Assembly (NCBI GenBank): GCA_023419315.1
Contig: JAEZYE010000043.1
Span: 72,054-136,053 of the forward strand
Length of the DNA: 64,000 bases
Direction of reading: 5' to 3'
Origin: Pseudomonadota bacterium
GTDB lineage: Bacteria > Pseudomonadota > Gammaproteobacteria > Xanthomonadales > Xanthomonadaceae
In this document: piece by piece, positions 38,270-47,377 of the stretch
How positions within the stretch are numbered: the stretch's first letter is position 1
Layout: every line of letters starts with the position of its first letter
Translations under genes and position numbers: made by a program
Notes under the pieces: generated by a model
The model's input: only the letters and a program-made list of their open reading frames with translations
Told to the model about the DNA's origin: nothing
Databases searched by the model: none

Positions 38270-39369
38270 GCCGACGCGCACGGCCGAAGATTCCAGAAGC
38301 CGCGATTTCAAGTTCCGGCGCAGCGGCGATGCCGGATCGATTCGCTTCGGCGTTGCTGGACTGGTTCGATCTCGCCGGCCGCCATGATCTTCCCTGGCTG
38401 CATCCGCGCACGCCCTATCGCGTCTGGCTTTCGGAAATCATGCTCCAGCAGACGCAGGTGAAGACGGTCATCCCGTACTTCCAGCGATTCCTGGAGGCGT
38501 TCCCGCAGCTGCAGGACCTCGCTGCGGCTTCGCTCGATGACGTCCTCGCGCAATGGTCCGGTCTCGGCTACTACGCGCGCGCGCGCAATCTGCACGCGAC
38601 CGCGCGCCTGTGTGTCGAGCGCCACGGCGGCGATCTGCCGCGGGATCCGGACGCGCTGATGGCGCTGCCGGGCATCGGCCGCAGTACCGCGGGTGCGATT
38701 CTTGCGCAGGCCTGGGGCGACCCGTTTCCGATTCTCGACGGCAACGTCAAGCGCGTGCTCGCGCGCTATCACGGCATCGAAGGCTGGCCCGGCCTGCCTG
38801 CAATCGAAAAGCAGCTCTGGGCGCTTGCGGAGACACATGTTCCAGGCCGGCGCATGGCCGATTACACGCAGGCACAGATGGACCTCGGTGCAACGCTCTG
38901 CACCCGCCACGATCCGGCCTGCATGCTGTGCCCGGTGCAGGCGGACTGCATCGCGCTGCGCACCGGCCGCGTCGATGAGCTGCCAACCTCCAGGCCCGGG
39001 AAAACGCTCCCCGAACGCACGGCGCTGATGCTGATGGCCGAAAACGAAGCCGGCGACGTGTTGCTGCAACGCCGTCCACCCACGGGGATCTGGGCTTCAT
39101 TGTGGTCGCTGCCCGAAGCGGCCGATCACGCGCGCGCGCGGGCATGGTTCGAGTTGCACCTCGACGGCGAATACGAGCACGCGGAAGCGCTTCCGGAAAT
39201 GCCGCATACGTTCAGCCATTACCTGCTGCGCATGCAGACGCTGCGCTGGCGCGGCCTGGACACGCGAACGCGGCTGGCGGATGGCCAGGATCTGCGCTGG
39301 GTCGCTCGCCGCGAGCTTCTTTCAATCGGCCTGCCTGCCCCGATCCGGCGGCTGCTGGCCACGCCCTGA
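38266..39369 (+). CDS. mutY: A/G-specific adenine glycosylase
   Basis: 367-residue base-excision repair enzyme removing adenine opposite 8-oxoguanine. The catalytic Glu is in SEIMLQQTQV, the helix-hairpin-helix in ALPGIGRSTAGAIL and the catalytic Asp in LDGNVKRVL. The [4Fe-4S] cluster cysteines have the spacing C-x6-C-x2-C-x5-C. A C-terminal NUDT-like domain (about 230-365) reads the lesion. A GTG at 38266 overlaps the ftsY stop; an ATG at 38329 (MPDRFASALL) fits the family N-terminus equally well. Confidence 0.95.
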   Translation: MSRRARPKIPEAAISSSGAAAMPDRFASALLDWFDLAGRHDLPWLHPRTPYRVWLSEIMLQQTQVKTVIPYFQRFLEAFPQLQDLAAASLDDVLAQWSGLGYYARARNLHATARLCVERHGGDLPRDPDALMALPGIGRSTAGAILAQAWGDPFPILDGNVKRVLARYHGIEGWPGLPAIEKQLWALAETHVPGRRMADYTQAQMDLGATLCTRHDPACMLCPVQADCIALRTGRVDELPTSRPGKTLPERTALMLMAENEAGDVLLQRRPPTGIWASLWSLPEAADHARARAWFELHLDGEYEHAEALPEMPHTFSHYLLRMQTLRWRGLDTRTRLADGQDLRWVARRELLSIGLPAPIRRLLATP

Positions 39370-39395
39370 CTGTTTCGATCTGCAAGGAATTCCCC

Positions 39396-39665
39396 ATGGC
39401 ACGCACCGTCCATTGCGTATACGAGAAGCGCGAAACCGAAGGCCTGGATTTCGTCCCCTATCCGGGCGAGCTCGGCAAGCGCATCTTCGCCCACATCGGC
39501 AAGCCCGCCTGGGCGGCGTGGCTCGCACACCAGACGATGCTGATCAACGAGAACCGGCTTTCGCCCCGCGACCCCAAGCATCGCGCCTTCCTCGAAACCG
39601 AACTGGTCAAGTTCCTGTTCGATGGCGCCGCGGACAAACCCGCGGGCTACGTTCCGGAGGCATGA
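39396..39665 (+). CDS. yggX: YggX family Fe(II)-trafficking / oxidative damage protection protein
   Basis: 89-residue cytoplasmic protein protecting iron-sulfur clusters from oxidation. The signature MARTVHCVYEKRETEGLDF contains the conserved cysteine, and HQTMLINENRLSPRDPKHR is typical. It lies 26 bases after mutY, the conserved mutY-yggX pairing; both serve oxidative stress defence. Confidence 0.97.
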   Translation: MARTVHCVYEKRETEGLDFVPYPGELGKRIFAHIGKPAWAAWLAHQTMLINENRLSPRDPKHRAFLETELVKFLFDGAADKPAGYVPEA

Positions 39666-39691
39666 AAAAAGGCGGGGATCCCGCCTTTTTC
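39664..39691. terminator. bidirectional terminator yggX / lipoprotein
   Basis: Stem AAGGCGGG / CCCGCCTT around a GAT loop with A and T runs on both sides, directly after the yggX stop and before the convergent lipoprotein gene. Confidence 0.9.
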
Positions 39692-39713
39692 CTGGCTGTT
39701 GCCGAGCCGCGCT

Positions 39714-40166
39714 TCAGTTTTCCGCTTCGCCTTCCTTGCGCTCCTCGACATCCGCCTTGCGAAGTTCCTGTTCCGCCGCCTTCAACGACTTCATGTCGAG
39801 CGGGCTGATCGTCTTGATCCGGCACGACATCCGCATCGGGCCGCCACCGCCGCCAATCGGCCTCACCCGGTCAAACGTAGAGACGCGCCCCATCATGTTG
39901 GTGATGGAAATCGCCGGCGCAAACTCCAGATCCGGACAAGGACCGGCCAGGTCCAGCAGGTAGGCCTCGTTGGGCTTCGTCCAGACTGCCAGCGCGGATT
40001 GGCCCAGCGGCTGCCACCCATTGATGTTCCCGAAGTAGCTGAAGTCCTTGACCGGCGCGCCCGCACTCGCGCGGTACATCGCCAACTTCTCGGCCGACGA
40101 CTGCTTCGGCATGCTGGAACAGGCGGCCAGGCCCAGCACGGCAAGGAAAACGAACAGGCGCTTCAT
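39714..40166 (-). CDS. hypothetical lipoprotein (DUF6491-like)
   Basis: 150-residue lipoprotein: MKRLFVFLAVLGLAACSS with lipobox LAAC, then a small beta-rich domain (FSYFGNINGWQPLGQSALAVWT; YLLDLAGPC) and a charged C-terminal tail (EQELRKADVEERKEGEAEN). Proteins with this YFGxINGWxPLG pattern are common in Xanthomonadaceae and resemble DUF6491; the function is unknown. It is a single gene, divergent from tRNA-Phe. Confidence 0.8.
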   Translation of the reverse strand: MKRLFVFLAVLGLAACSSMPKQSSAEKLAMYRASAGAPVKDFSYFGNINGWQPLGQSALAVWTKPNEAYLLDLAGPCPDLEFAPAISITNMMGRVSTFDRVRPIGGGGGPMRMSCRIKTISPLDMKSLKAAEQELRKADVEERKEGEAEN

Positions 40167-40334
40167 GACGACTCCTGATGGATTGAGGGAACGCCGACGC
40201 ATCATGCACCGGTCACGCACCACGCCCGCATGCGCTGCCGAAGACATTCAGCCCTCGTCCGGCTTGCCAGGTTCGACCGGGTTCCCGTATCATGCGCGGC
40301 TCGCACCCACCACGTCGTGGACCGCGAAAAACCT

Positions 40335-40410
40335 GGCCGGGTAGCTCAGTTGGTAGAGCAAGGGATTGAAAATCCCTGTGTCGGGGGTTCGATTCCCTCC
40401 CCGGCCACCA
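40335..40410 (+). tRNA. tRNA-Phe (GAA)
   Basis: 76 bases with encoded CCA. Acceptor GGCCGGG / CCCGGCC, D-loop AGCTCAGTTGGTAGAGC, anticodon loop TTGAAAA giving GAA, T-arm GGGGGTTCGATTCCCTC. Followed by a terminator. Confidence 0.97.
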
Positions 40411-40420
40411 TGAACATCAA

Positions 40421-40450
40421 GGGCTTGCAGAAATGCAGGCCCTTTTTGTT
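40421..40450 (+). terminator. terminator after tRNA-Phe
   Basis: Nine-base-pair stem (GGGCTTGCA with TGCAGGCCC, one G-U pair), GAAA loop, followed by TTTTTGTTTG, 11 bases past the CCA end. Confidence 0.85.
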
Positions 40451-40641
40451 TGTCTCGCTTGCGAGTGGGCATGTCGGCGATCACTTACGCTGACCCATTT
40501 TGCGGCTCCGCGACCGATTCGAGTTCGTGCGGGGAAGAAACGCACGAGCTTCGCACCGGTTGTCCAGCTCAATAACGATTGACGCGAGTCCGCGCGTGCC
40601 CGATGCGAACAACGCACGTTCCGTCGTCACGCGTTGTTTCT

Positions 40642-40675
40642 TGCCAGACAAGAAAGGCCTGCAATTGCAGGCCTT
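40642..40675 (-). terminator. terminator of the DUF1254 gene
   Basis: Perfect 22-bp palindrome AAGGCCTGCAATTGCAGGCC (TT) at 40654-40675; on the minus strand it is followed by a T-rich tract. It lies 51 bases beyond the stop codon of the minus-strand lipoprotein gene. Confidence 0.7.
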
Positions 40676-40726
40676 CCATTGTTGCGACACCCGGCCCGCC
40701 ATCGGCACGCCGGGCTTCACCGCAAT

Positions 40727-41905
40727 TCAGTTCATCGGCTGCGCCACCGGGAAACTCCAGGTTCCATCCAGGATGGCCTGCTGCGGGCGGTACAGGCGGA
40801 CCATGTAATTCCAGCCCGGAGTAATGGGCAGGCAGTTCGGGATGTCCTTGGTGCAATTGCCGAACTGGATATTGATCGAGCCGTCGTCGCTCTTGACGCC
40901 GGTGACGCTGTTGATCGCGTAGGCGTTCAGTTCGTTCGGCTTGAAGAAGCCTTGGGCGGTGTATGCGGTGACCGACCAGAAGGCATCGACCGGCACGTCC
41001 TTCACAGTCAGGCGGTACGGCGTGCGGCCGTCGTTCTTTTCCGGAAACACGTTGAGGTAGATGGCGTCCTTGTCCGGGTTCAGGCCCCAGCCCGATGCGG
41101 CTGCGGCCAGTCGACGGACCGGGTCGACCGCCGACTTGTCGGTGCCTGCGGCGTAGCGCAGATCCGGCAGGGTGTCGGAGACGGCAATCAGAGCGTCACG
41201 GACCTTCTTCTGGCTGGCGGGATCCCAGTTCGGGATTTCGAACGTGCCCGGCCCACCCGGCTGGCTGACGCGGATTGCGTCCTGCAACGCATTGGCCTGC
41301 TTCATGTCTTCCGGATTGTTGGGGTCGGCCAGGATGCGGATGCCGACCATCGCATAGCGCGTGCCCACGCTCTCGCGGGTCAGCGTATGCGTGCCTGCGC
41401 CGTAGAACACGCTGGGGTTGTAGTGGTCTTCATTGATCACCAGCGCCGACAGGAAGCGGTTGCCCGGATCCGGCAAGGTGATGGTGACGGGACCGGCATC
41501 CAGATCGAACACGCCGGACGAGTAGATGGTGTCGCGGTTCAAGCGCACGATCAGCTGCTTGTCGACCGGCGCCGGCGCGCGCGTGTGCTTGAACGTGCCG
41601 AACGCGCCGTCCTTGACCTGCGCGGCCATGTAGACGTCGGACTCGGCGCGGATGAAATTGTCGGGCGTGACGAGAATCCTGCCCTCTGAATTCTTCACCC
41701 AGCGCGATTGATCGCCCAGGACCGGAACCGACGAAGCAGAGGCCGGTGCCGTCGCTGGCGCGGCTTGCGGTGCGGTCGCTTCTTCGACCACCGGCGCGGG
41801 CTCTCCTGCGACCGGCTGCGTATCGGCCGCCTTGTCACCGCATGCCGTCAGGATCGCTGCGACCATGACCGCGATGCTGGTAACGGCAAATCTTTCCTTG
41901 CTCAT
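40727..41905 (-). CDS. DUF1254/DUF1214 domain lipoprotein (first of two)
   Basis: 392-residue predicted lipoprotein: signal SIAVMVAAILTAC with the cysteine near residue 22, then an Ala/Pro/Glu linker. The DUF1254 core includes LNRDTIYSSGVFDLDAGPV and INEDHYNPSVFYGAGTHTL, followed by a DUF1214-type C-terminal domain (VPVDAFWSVTAYTAQGFF; WNYMVRLYRPQQAILDGTW). The biochemical role of these domains is not established. It follows a paralogue by 67 bases on the same strand, probably one operon. The ATG at 41905 has AGAGGT upstream. Confidence 0.88.
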   Translation of the reverse strand: MSKERFAVTSIAVMVAAILTACGDKAADTQPVAGEPAPVVEEATAPQAAPATAPASASSVPVLGDQSRWVKNSEGRILVTPDNFIRAESDVYMAAQVKDGAFGTFKHTRAPAPVDKQLIVRLNRDTIYSSGVFDLDAGPVTITLPDPGNRFLSALVINEDHYNPSVFYGAGTHTLTRESVGTRYAMVGIRILADPNNPEDMKQANALQDAIRVSQPGGPGTFEIPNWDPASQKKVRDALIAVSDTLPDLRYAAGTDKSAVDPVRRLAAAASGWGLNPDKDAIYLNVFPEKNDGRTPYRLTVKDVPVDAFWSVTAYTAQGFFKPNELNAYAINSVTGVKSDDGSINIQFGNCTKDIPNCLPITPGWNYMVRLYRPQQAILDGTWSFPVAQPMN

Positions 41906-41972
41906 AACGTGACCTCTTGCTTGATTGAATCGGGATGCGGGAAGAAGCGGACGCGGCGAGCGCAGTCCGGCC

Positions 41973-43451
41973 TCAGTTCTCTGCGCGCACGGCAGGCGGC
42001 GCCTTCCAGGTGCCATCGAGTGCGGCCTGCTCCGGCAGGTATTCGCGCAGCAGCATGAAGAAGGGCCCCTTGGGCGCCGGCAACCAGTTGGACTCTTTGT
42101 CCTTGCCCGGGGACTCGTGCTGAACGTAGAGCGTGATTCCGCCGTCCGCATCGCGCTTCAGATCATTCGTCATCGTCGAATTGATCAGGTAGCGATTGAG
42201 GGGATTGGGCGTCAGCAGGCTGGCGGGCAGCTCGTACATCGTGAGCGACCAGAACGCCCTTACCGGCGGCAGCTTGCCGGGCTCGAAACGCAAGGTGTAG
42301 CGGTTGCTCGCAGCATTCAGCGGCTTGCCTTCGGAATCGACGAAATAGGCCGGATAGTTGGCTTCTTCCTTCGAGTTTCCGTAGATGCCCAGTGCCGCCG
42401 ACGACATGCGCATCAGGTAGTCATTGTTGACGTACTGGCGCGTGCCGAAGCCATCGCCGCTGCCCTTCTTGCCGGTATCGATGATCTCCGCCTTGTACTG
42501 CGCGAAGGCTTTCCATGCATCCGCAATACCGTCTTCAACTGCCTTGCGCTGCTCCGGCGACATCGCCGCCACGTCAAACGTCTTTCCAGCGCCGATGCCG
42601 GCCCGGGCGAAGCGTTCCATCAGCGCGGTTTCGCTGGGATGCGTGGGCGCGAACTGCAGCAGGAAGTTGAGGATGCCGAAGAACTCGGGCGACTTCTTCT
42701 GTTCCTCGGCGGGCAGTGGTCTGGCGAACTCCACCGGCGGCAGTGGCGCCGGTGCGGGCGTTCCCGCGAACTGCGACAAGGTCTGCACCTTGTACTGGGA
42801 CTGGACTTTCTTCACTTCATCCAGATCGCTGTCGCTGAAAAGCTGGGTGCGATACAGGACAAACGCGAAGTCGGTTTCCGAACGCAGGACTGCTTTGACG
42901 CCCTTGGGCGTTTCACCCTTCCAGCGGGGCCCGGCCAGCAGGTAAGCACCCGCATCCGTGCCGGTCTCGCGCGTGCCGACATACGCGAAGTTGTGGGTAT
43001 ACATGTCGACGAACTGCAGCGAGTAGTACCGCGACTTCGGCACCGCGGGCACGGTCAGCACCAGAGGTTCGGCGCGCAGATCGGCGCCGAGGAAACTGTA
43101 GGGCGTATCCGAGTTTGGCGTCTGGATGGCCTTGTCGGCCGGCGTGTAGACGCGGGCAACGTTGCTCAGCTGGTTCCAGTCGCCCTTGTATTCGGGATTG
43201 TTCTTGTCCACGAAGTACGAGTACTGGATGCGGTAGCTGTCCACGATCGGGAAGCCGTAGATGTAGGCGTCCTTGATGATTTCCCGGAGTTCGGCAGGCG
43301 CCGGGGCGGTTGTCGTATCCGCTGCGGCTGCTGGGGGTGCGGCCGGAACGGCGGCCTCTTCCGGCGCCTTGCGGCACGCGCCCAGCGCCGTCACCAGCAA
43401 TGCAGCTGTCAGAACGCCCAGCAATCGATTCCATCTCTCGGGAATACCCAT
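41973..43451 (-). CDS. DUF1254/DUF1214 domain lipoprotein (second of two)
   Basis: 492-residue lipoprotein with lipobox LGAC near residue 25 and an Ala/Pro/Thr linker. The DUF1254 domain (about residues 60-220) includes DAYIYGFPIVDSYRIQYSYF, PNSDTPYSFLGADL and FVDMYTHNFAYVG. The DUF1214 domain is at the C-terminus (VRAFWSLTMYELPASLL; LREYLPEQAALDGTWKAP). It is upstream of the shorter paralogue. The duplicated pair may act together in the periplasm, but no function can be assigned. Confidence 0.88.
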   Translation of the reverse strand: MGIPERWNRLLGVLTAALLVTALGACRKAPEEAAVPAAPPAAAADTTTAPAPAELREIIKDAYIYGFPIVDSYRIQYSYFVDKNNPEYKGDWNQLSNVARVYTPADKAIQTPNSDTPYSFLGADLRAEPLVLTVPAVPKSRYYSLQFVDMYTHNFAYVGTRETGTDAGAYLLAGPRWKGETPKGVKAVLRSETDFAFVLYRTQLFSDSDLDEVKKVQSQYKVQTLSQFAGTPAPAPLPPVEFARPLPAEEQKKSPEFFGILNFLLQFAPTHPSETALMERFARAGIGAGKTFDVAAMSPEQRKAVEDGIADAWKAFAQYKAEIIDTGKKGSGDGFGTRQYVNNDYLMRMSSAALGIYGNSKEEANYPAYFVDSEGKPLNAASNRYTLRFEPGKLPPVRAFWSLTMYELPASLLTPNPLNRYLINSTMTNDLKRDADGGITLYVQHESPGKDKESNWLPAPKGPFFMLLREYLPEQAALDGTWKAPPAVRAEN

Positions 43452-43739
43452 GAACCCACTCCATCTGAAGACGGAAGAAGGTTGAACGTCTCACGTAATG
43501 CACGCTACCGAATTTCCTACACGAAAATTCAAGTAAAACCACTGACGGCGTCGTGCAGCCTGTGTCCTACCAAGGCAAAGACCGCGCACTCGTGTGTGTT
43601 TCCGAATGCGCCTGCGCCCCTGCCGGCTGCCCGTCGTCCCGGCTCCGACTCACGTCCGCCGCGTTCCGCCTGCACGCGGCCCTCGCAGCGATGCGGGAAA
43701 ATGAAGCCACGCCACACGCATCGAGGATCCGTTCACGCA

Positions 43740-44351
43740 ATGCGCCTTGCTTCCTTCGGCCGTCGTCTTCCGCGCGGCTTCTATGCACGCGATCCGCGCG
43801 CGGTGGCGCCGGAACTGCTCAACAAGCTGCTGGTGCGCGATGACGGACGCGCGGGCCGCATCGTCGAGGTCGAGGCGTACTGCGGCGACGAGGATCCCGC
43901 GGCACACACATTCCGTGGCCGCACGGCGCGCAACGCGACCATGTTCGGGCCACCCGGACATCTGTACGTCTATTTCACTTACGGCATGCACTGGTGCGCC
44001 AACACCGTCTGTGGCCGCGATGGCGAGGGCGTTGGCGTGCTGATGCGCGCCATCGAACCGGTTCATGGCATCGAACAGATGCGCGAGGCGCGCGGTCTGC
44101 CGGCCCGCGCGGTTGATGTCGGAAGCGGCCCGGCGCGGCTCGCGCAGGCGATGGGCATCACCGGCGCGGCCAATGGCCTGGATCTGGTACGGGCCGAACA
44201 AGGCATCAGCGTGGTGGACGACGGCACGCCGCCGCCCGCCATTCCCGGACAAGGGCCGCGCATCGGCATTTCGCGTGCCATCGAGTTTCCGTGGCGCTGG
44301 TATGTCGCCGGCAATCCGCACGTGAGCCGGATGCCGCGTCCACGTCGCTGA
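43740..44351 (+). CDS. DNA-3-methyladenine glycosylase (AAG/Mpg family)
   Basis: 203-residue alkyladenine DNA glycosylase. Family features: LLVRDDGRAGRIVEVEAY with the catalytic Glu region, DPAAHTFRGRTARNATMFGP, GHLYVYFTYGMHWCANTV (lesion pocket and intercalating Tyr) and PRIGISRAIEFPWRWYVAG at the C-terminus. The start at 43740 is used because it aligns with family N-termini; the longer open frame runs antisense to the DUF1254 gene. It is the third DNA-alkylation or base-repair gene in the window, after Atl and mutY. Confidence 0.94.
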   Translation: MRLASFGRRLPRGFYARDPRAVAPELLNKLLVRDDGRAGRIVEVEAYCGDEDPAAHTFRGRTARNATMFGPPGHLYVYFTYGMHWCANTVCGRDGEGVGVLMRAIEPVHGIEQMREARGLPARAVDVGSGPARLAQAMGITGAANGLDLVRAEQGISVVDDGTPPPAIPGQGPRIGISRAIEFPWRWYVAGNPHVSRMPRPRR

Positions 44352-44418
44352 GCCTGCAAGCCCGCCCACTCACGCGACGGCGACGGCGTTGCGGTTTTCC
44401 TGAAGCAAGGAGCCGCCC

Positions 44419-44754
44419 ATGCCTGCACTGCTGACGCCCGACAGACGCTACATCATCGTGCGTGGACAACTCTGGCGCGCGAGCAATCCCCATCTGGACG
44501 CGGAAACGCGCACGCGCCTGACCGGCGAACTGATGCGTGCCCGGCGCGAGGTCGGCGCCGCCTTGCGGACGAACGATGCTGCCCGGCTTGCCGCTGCGCG
44601 CAAAGCCGTGCACGCGGGCAAGGTGGCGCTCGGTGAGCGTGGGCCGGTGTGGTGGACAGACGGCGCGCCCGACTTCAATCGCAGGCAGGTGCGCAACACG
44701 CCCTACGCCGAATGGTTCGCTTCGATGGATGCAGATGAAGGCGGTGGCGCGTGA
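44419..44754 (+). CDS. conserved hypothetical protein
   Basis: 111-residue soluble, basic protein. The N-terminal LLTPDRRYIIVRGQLWRASNP is followed by a helical region (RLTGELMRARREVGAALRTNDAARLAAARKAV) and a conserved-looking tail GPVWWTDGAPDFNRRQVRN. Similar small proteins occur widely in proteobacteria without known function. AAGGAG lies about 9 bases before the ATG. It follows the AAG glycosylase gene by 67 bases and may be co-transcribed. Confidence 0.8.
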   Translation: MPALLTPDRRYIIVRGQLWRASNPHLDAETRTRLTGELMRARREVGAALRTNDAARLAAARKAVHAGKVALGERGPVWWTDGAPDFNRRQVRNTPYAEWFASMDADEGGGA

Positions 44755-44825
44755 CATCGGTGGTCAAGCGGCGGGCTCGGCAGGCGTCGCGTACCATGGC
44801 CGGGTTCCCGGTCTGGAGTGGCGGC

Positions 44826-45302
44826 ATGATTCGGAAAAGCGTTTTCGCGATGGTGGCGGTGGCGACTTTGTGGCTCGGCGCCTGCAGTGGCGGCCCGGTG
44901 CGCCGGGTATCGGAGCCGAGCGCAAGCATCCAGCAACTCACCGTGCACGCGAACGGCGCCTGGTCGGTGGACCTGCGCCTGCAGAACTACAGCAGCATGC
45001 CGATGCGGTTCGATCGTGTCCGGCTGGAACTCGAGGTGGATGGGCATCCCGCCGGCACCCTCGATGCGAGCCCGGGCTTGTCCGTCGGTCCCGAATCCGC
45101 TGACGTGACCACCCTTCCGTTCACGCCCGGGGCCGAAGCCCGGCTGGTGCTGGCCGATGCGCTGTCGTCGCGGCGCTCGCTGCCCTACAGCCTGAAAGGT
45201 CCGGTGACCGCCACGCCCGAAGAGGGCAAGCCGCGCGACTTCGACATATCGAGCCGCAGCGCGCTCAATCCGGTGCCGGGGCTGGACGGCGTCCTGCGCT
45301 GA
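44826..45302 (+). CDS. hypothetical lipoprotein with LEA14/WHy-like domain
   Basis: 158-residue lipoprotein: SVFAMVAVATLWLGACSG (lipobox LGAC), then a single beta-sandwich-like domain (IQQLTVHANGAWSVDLRLQNYSSMPMRF; VRLELEVDGHPAG) resembling LEA14/WHy folds. It is probably periplasmic; the role is unknown. It ends 29 bases before a clear Rho-independent terminator. Confidence 0.78.
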   Translation: MIRKSVFAMVAVATLWLGACSGGPVRRVSEPSASIQQLTVHANGAWSVDLRLQNYSSMPMRFDRVRLELEVDGHPAGTLDASPGLSVGPESADVTTLPFTPGAEARLVLADALSSRRSLPYSLKGPVTATPEEGKPRDFDISSRSALNPVPGLDGVLR

Positions 45303-45331
45303 GGCGGGTTCCCCTTTTCGCATGCCTCTTG

Positions 45332-45358
45332 ACGGCTCCCTTCGCGGGAGCCGTTTTC
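45332..45358 (+). terminator. Rho-independent terminator
   Basis: Nine-bp stem ACGGCTCCC / GGGAGCCGT, loop TTCGC, followed by TTTTC, after the lipoprotein gene. Confidence 0.9.
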
Positions 45359-45453
45359 GTCTGCGCCGGGACACCGCGCCGGAAAGGCTCCGCAGCCACC
45401 ATACGCCGTAGTATCCTCACGCACTTCCGCCTTCCATGGTCGCCCGACTGCCC

Positions 45454-47244
45454 ATGAGTACCTACCGCGCTCCGCTCACCGATCTCCGTTTTGCCCTGTT
45501 CGATGTACTGGATGTCGAACCCCTGTTCGCGCGCCTGGGCTATCCGGACGCCACACGCGACGTGGTGGACGCCGTGCTCGATGAGGCGGCCCGCTTCTCC
45601 GAAACCGTCCTCGCCCCGCTCAACAGCGTCGGCGACGAAATCGGCTCCACGTACGACAAGGCGACCCAATCGGTCACCACGCCACCGGGTTTCAAGGCGG
45701 CCTACGACCAGTTCGTCGAAGGCGGCTGGACCGGCCTGACCGCCTCGCCCGATTTCGGTGGGCAGGGCCTGCCGCATGTGATGGGCGTGACGCTCAACGA
45801 GATGGTCAACGCCGCCAACCTGGCGTGGGGCAACTTTCCGCTGCTGTCACACGGCGCGGTCGAAGCCCTGAAACAGCACGGCGAAGCCTGGCAGCAGGAA
45901 ATTTTCCTCAAGCCGCTGGTCGAAGGCCGCTGGACCGGCACCATGTGCCTGACCGAACCGCACTGCGGAACGGACCTGGGCCTGCTCAAGACGCGCGCCG
46001 AACCCAACGACGATGGCAGCTACGCCATCACCGGCACCAAGATTTTCATCACCGCCGGCGAGCACGACCTGACGGACAACATCGTCCATCTGGTGCTGGC
46101 GCGCCTGCCCGACGCACCGCCGGGACCGAAGGGCATTTCACTGTTCGTCACGCCCAAGTTCAAAGTGGCCCGCGACGGCACAATCGGCGAGCGCAACGCG
46201 CTGCATTGCGGCTCCATCGAACACAAGATGGGCATCAAGGCATCGGTGACGTGCGTGATGAATTTCGACGGTGCGCAAGGCTACCTCGTCGGCCAGCCGC
46301 ACAAGGGCCTGCAAGCCATGTTTACGATGATGAACACCGCGCGCCTCGGGGTCGGGCTGCAGGGCATCGCGTTGAGCGAGCGCGCCTACCAGAACGCATT
46401 GCGCTATGCCCGCGAACGCCTGCAGACGCGTGCGTTGAGCGGCGCGAAATTCCCGGAAAAACCGGCCGACCCGATCATCGTCCATCCGGATGTGCGGCGC
46501 ATGCTGCTGACCATCAAATCGCTGGTCGAAGGCAGCCGCCTGCTCGCACTGCACGCGGGCAGCCTGATCGATGTCGCCCATCATTCACCGGATGCCGCCG
46601 AACGCGAACGCGCCGATACGCTGGTCAGCTTCCTGACGCCGATTTCCAAGGCCTGCCAGACCGAATGGGGCATCGAGAACACGTATCACGCGTTGCAGTG
46701 CTTCGGCGGCCACGGCTACATCCACGAGCACGGCATGGAGCAGCTGGCCCGTGATGCGCGCATCACCACCCTGTACGAAGGCACCACCGGCATCCAGGCG
46801 CTCGACCTGATGGGTCGCAAAACCGCAAGCACGCAAGGCGCCGGCCTGAAACTCTTCCTGGGTGAGATCGAAGCCTTCCTGCGCGCGAACGAATCCAATG
46901 ATGCGGTGAAGCCCTTCATCGCGCCGCTGCGCGAAAAGTGCACGGAGTGGGCCCAGCTCACCCGCGAAATCCTCCAGCGCGCCAGCCAGGATCCGGAGGA
47001 GATTGGCGCAGCGAGCCATGACTACCTGTTCTATTCGGGCTACGTGACGCTCGCCTACTGGTGGGCGCGCAGCGTCGCAGCAGCGGAAGCTTCATCGCAT
47101 GGCGGCGCATTCAAGCAGGGCAAGCGCGAAACCGCGGAGTTCTACTTCGCGCGCATTCTGCCGCGCACGCTTGCGCACGCCGCCGCGATCAAATCCGGCG
47201 CGTCGTCGCTGATGACGATGGACGCCGAACGCTTCGGCGACTGA
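45454..47244 (+). CDS. acyl-CoA dehydrogenase
   Basis: 596-residue FAD-dependent acyl-CoA dehydrogenase of the longer type with an extra C-terminal domain (about residues 470-590). Seen: MCLTEPHCGTDLGLLKTRA (FAD/substrate region), SIEHKMGIKAS, CFGGHGYIHEHGMEQLARDARI and the catalytic Glu region TLYEGTTGIQALDLMGRK. The start at 45454 (MSTYRAPLTDLRFALFDVL) matches the family; an in-frame start 18 bases upstream is less likely. It probably acts in fatty-acid beta-oxidation and stands alone. Confidence 0.94.
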   Translation: MSTYRAPLTDLRFALFDVLDVEPLFARLGYPDATRDVVDAVLDEAARFSETVLAPLNSVGDEIGSTYDKATQSVTTPPGFKAAYDQFVEGGWTGLTASPDFGGQGLPHVMGVTLNEMVNAANLAWGNFPLLSHGAVEALKQHGEAWQQEIFLKPLVEGRWTGTMCLTEPHCGTDLGLLKTRAEPNDDGSYAITGTKIFITAGEHDLTDNIVHLVLARLPDAPPGPKGISLFVTPKFKVARDGTIGERNALHCGSIEHKMGIKASVTCVMNFDGAQGYLVGQPHKGLQAMFTMMNTARLGVGLQGIALSERAYQNALRYARERLQTRALSGAKFPEKPADPIIVHPDVRRMLLTIKSLVEGSRLLALHAGSLIDVAHHSPDAAERERADTLVSFLTPISKACQTEWGIENTYHALQCFGGHGYIHEHGMEQLARDARITTLYEGTTGIQALDLMGRKTASTQGAGLKLFLGEIEAFLRANESNDAVKPFIAPLREKCTEWAQLTREILQRASQDPEEIGAASHDYLFYSGYVTLAYWWARSVAAAEASSHGGAFKQGKRETAEFYFARILPRTLAHAAAIKSGASSLMTMDAERFGD

Positions 47245-47255
47245 TCGCCGCGGAA

Positions 47256-47294
47256 AGCGTGCGCTGCCGTCGGCGATCGGCCGCAGCGCACGCT
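47256..47294 (+). terminator. inverted repeat after the acyl-CoA dehydrogenase gene
   Basis: Perfect 12-bp arms AGCGTGCGCTGC / GCAGCGCACGCT with a 15-base spacer, just past the stop codon. There is no T-run. Confidence 0.5.
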
Positions 47295-47377
47295 CCCGCC
47301 AAAGCCTTGCGCAGGGCGGATTTCGCCCGCCGAAGCGCTATCCAAATTGTCATCAATGGGGTATAAGCTGAATCCCC

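Larger units (their letters stand above)
40411..40726. other. 316-base gene-free region after tRNA-Phe
   Basis: Holds the tRNA terminator hairpin (40421-40442, then T5) and, at 40654-40675, a 22-bp perfect palindrome ending the minus-strand DUF1254 gene. Between them I see no supported ORF or repeat; an ORF reading through the tRNA here is spurious. Confidence 0.5.

Noticed and set aside
40230..40493. ORF reading through tRNA-Phe
   Set aside because: The apparent conserved peptide (RVAQLVEQGIENPCVGGS) is a translation of the tRNA itself.
41925..43739. Plus-strand extension making an 808-residue protein with the AAG glycosylase
   Set aside because: The first 605 codons are antisense to the DUF1254 lipoprotein gene; glycosylase similarity begins at 43740.
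47345..47377. sigma-70 promoter for the HNH gene (TTGTCA ... TATAAG)
   Set aside because: The two hexamers are only 9 bases apart, too close for a functional promoter.
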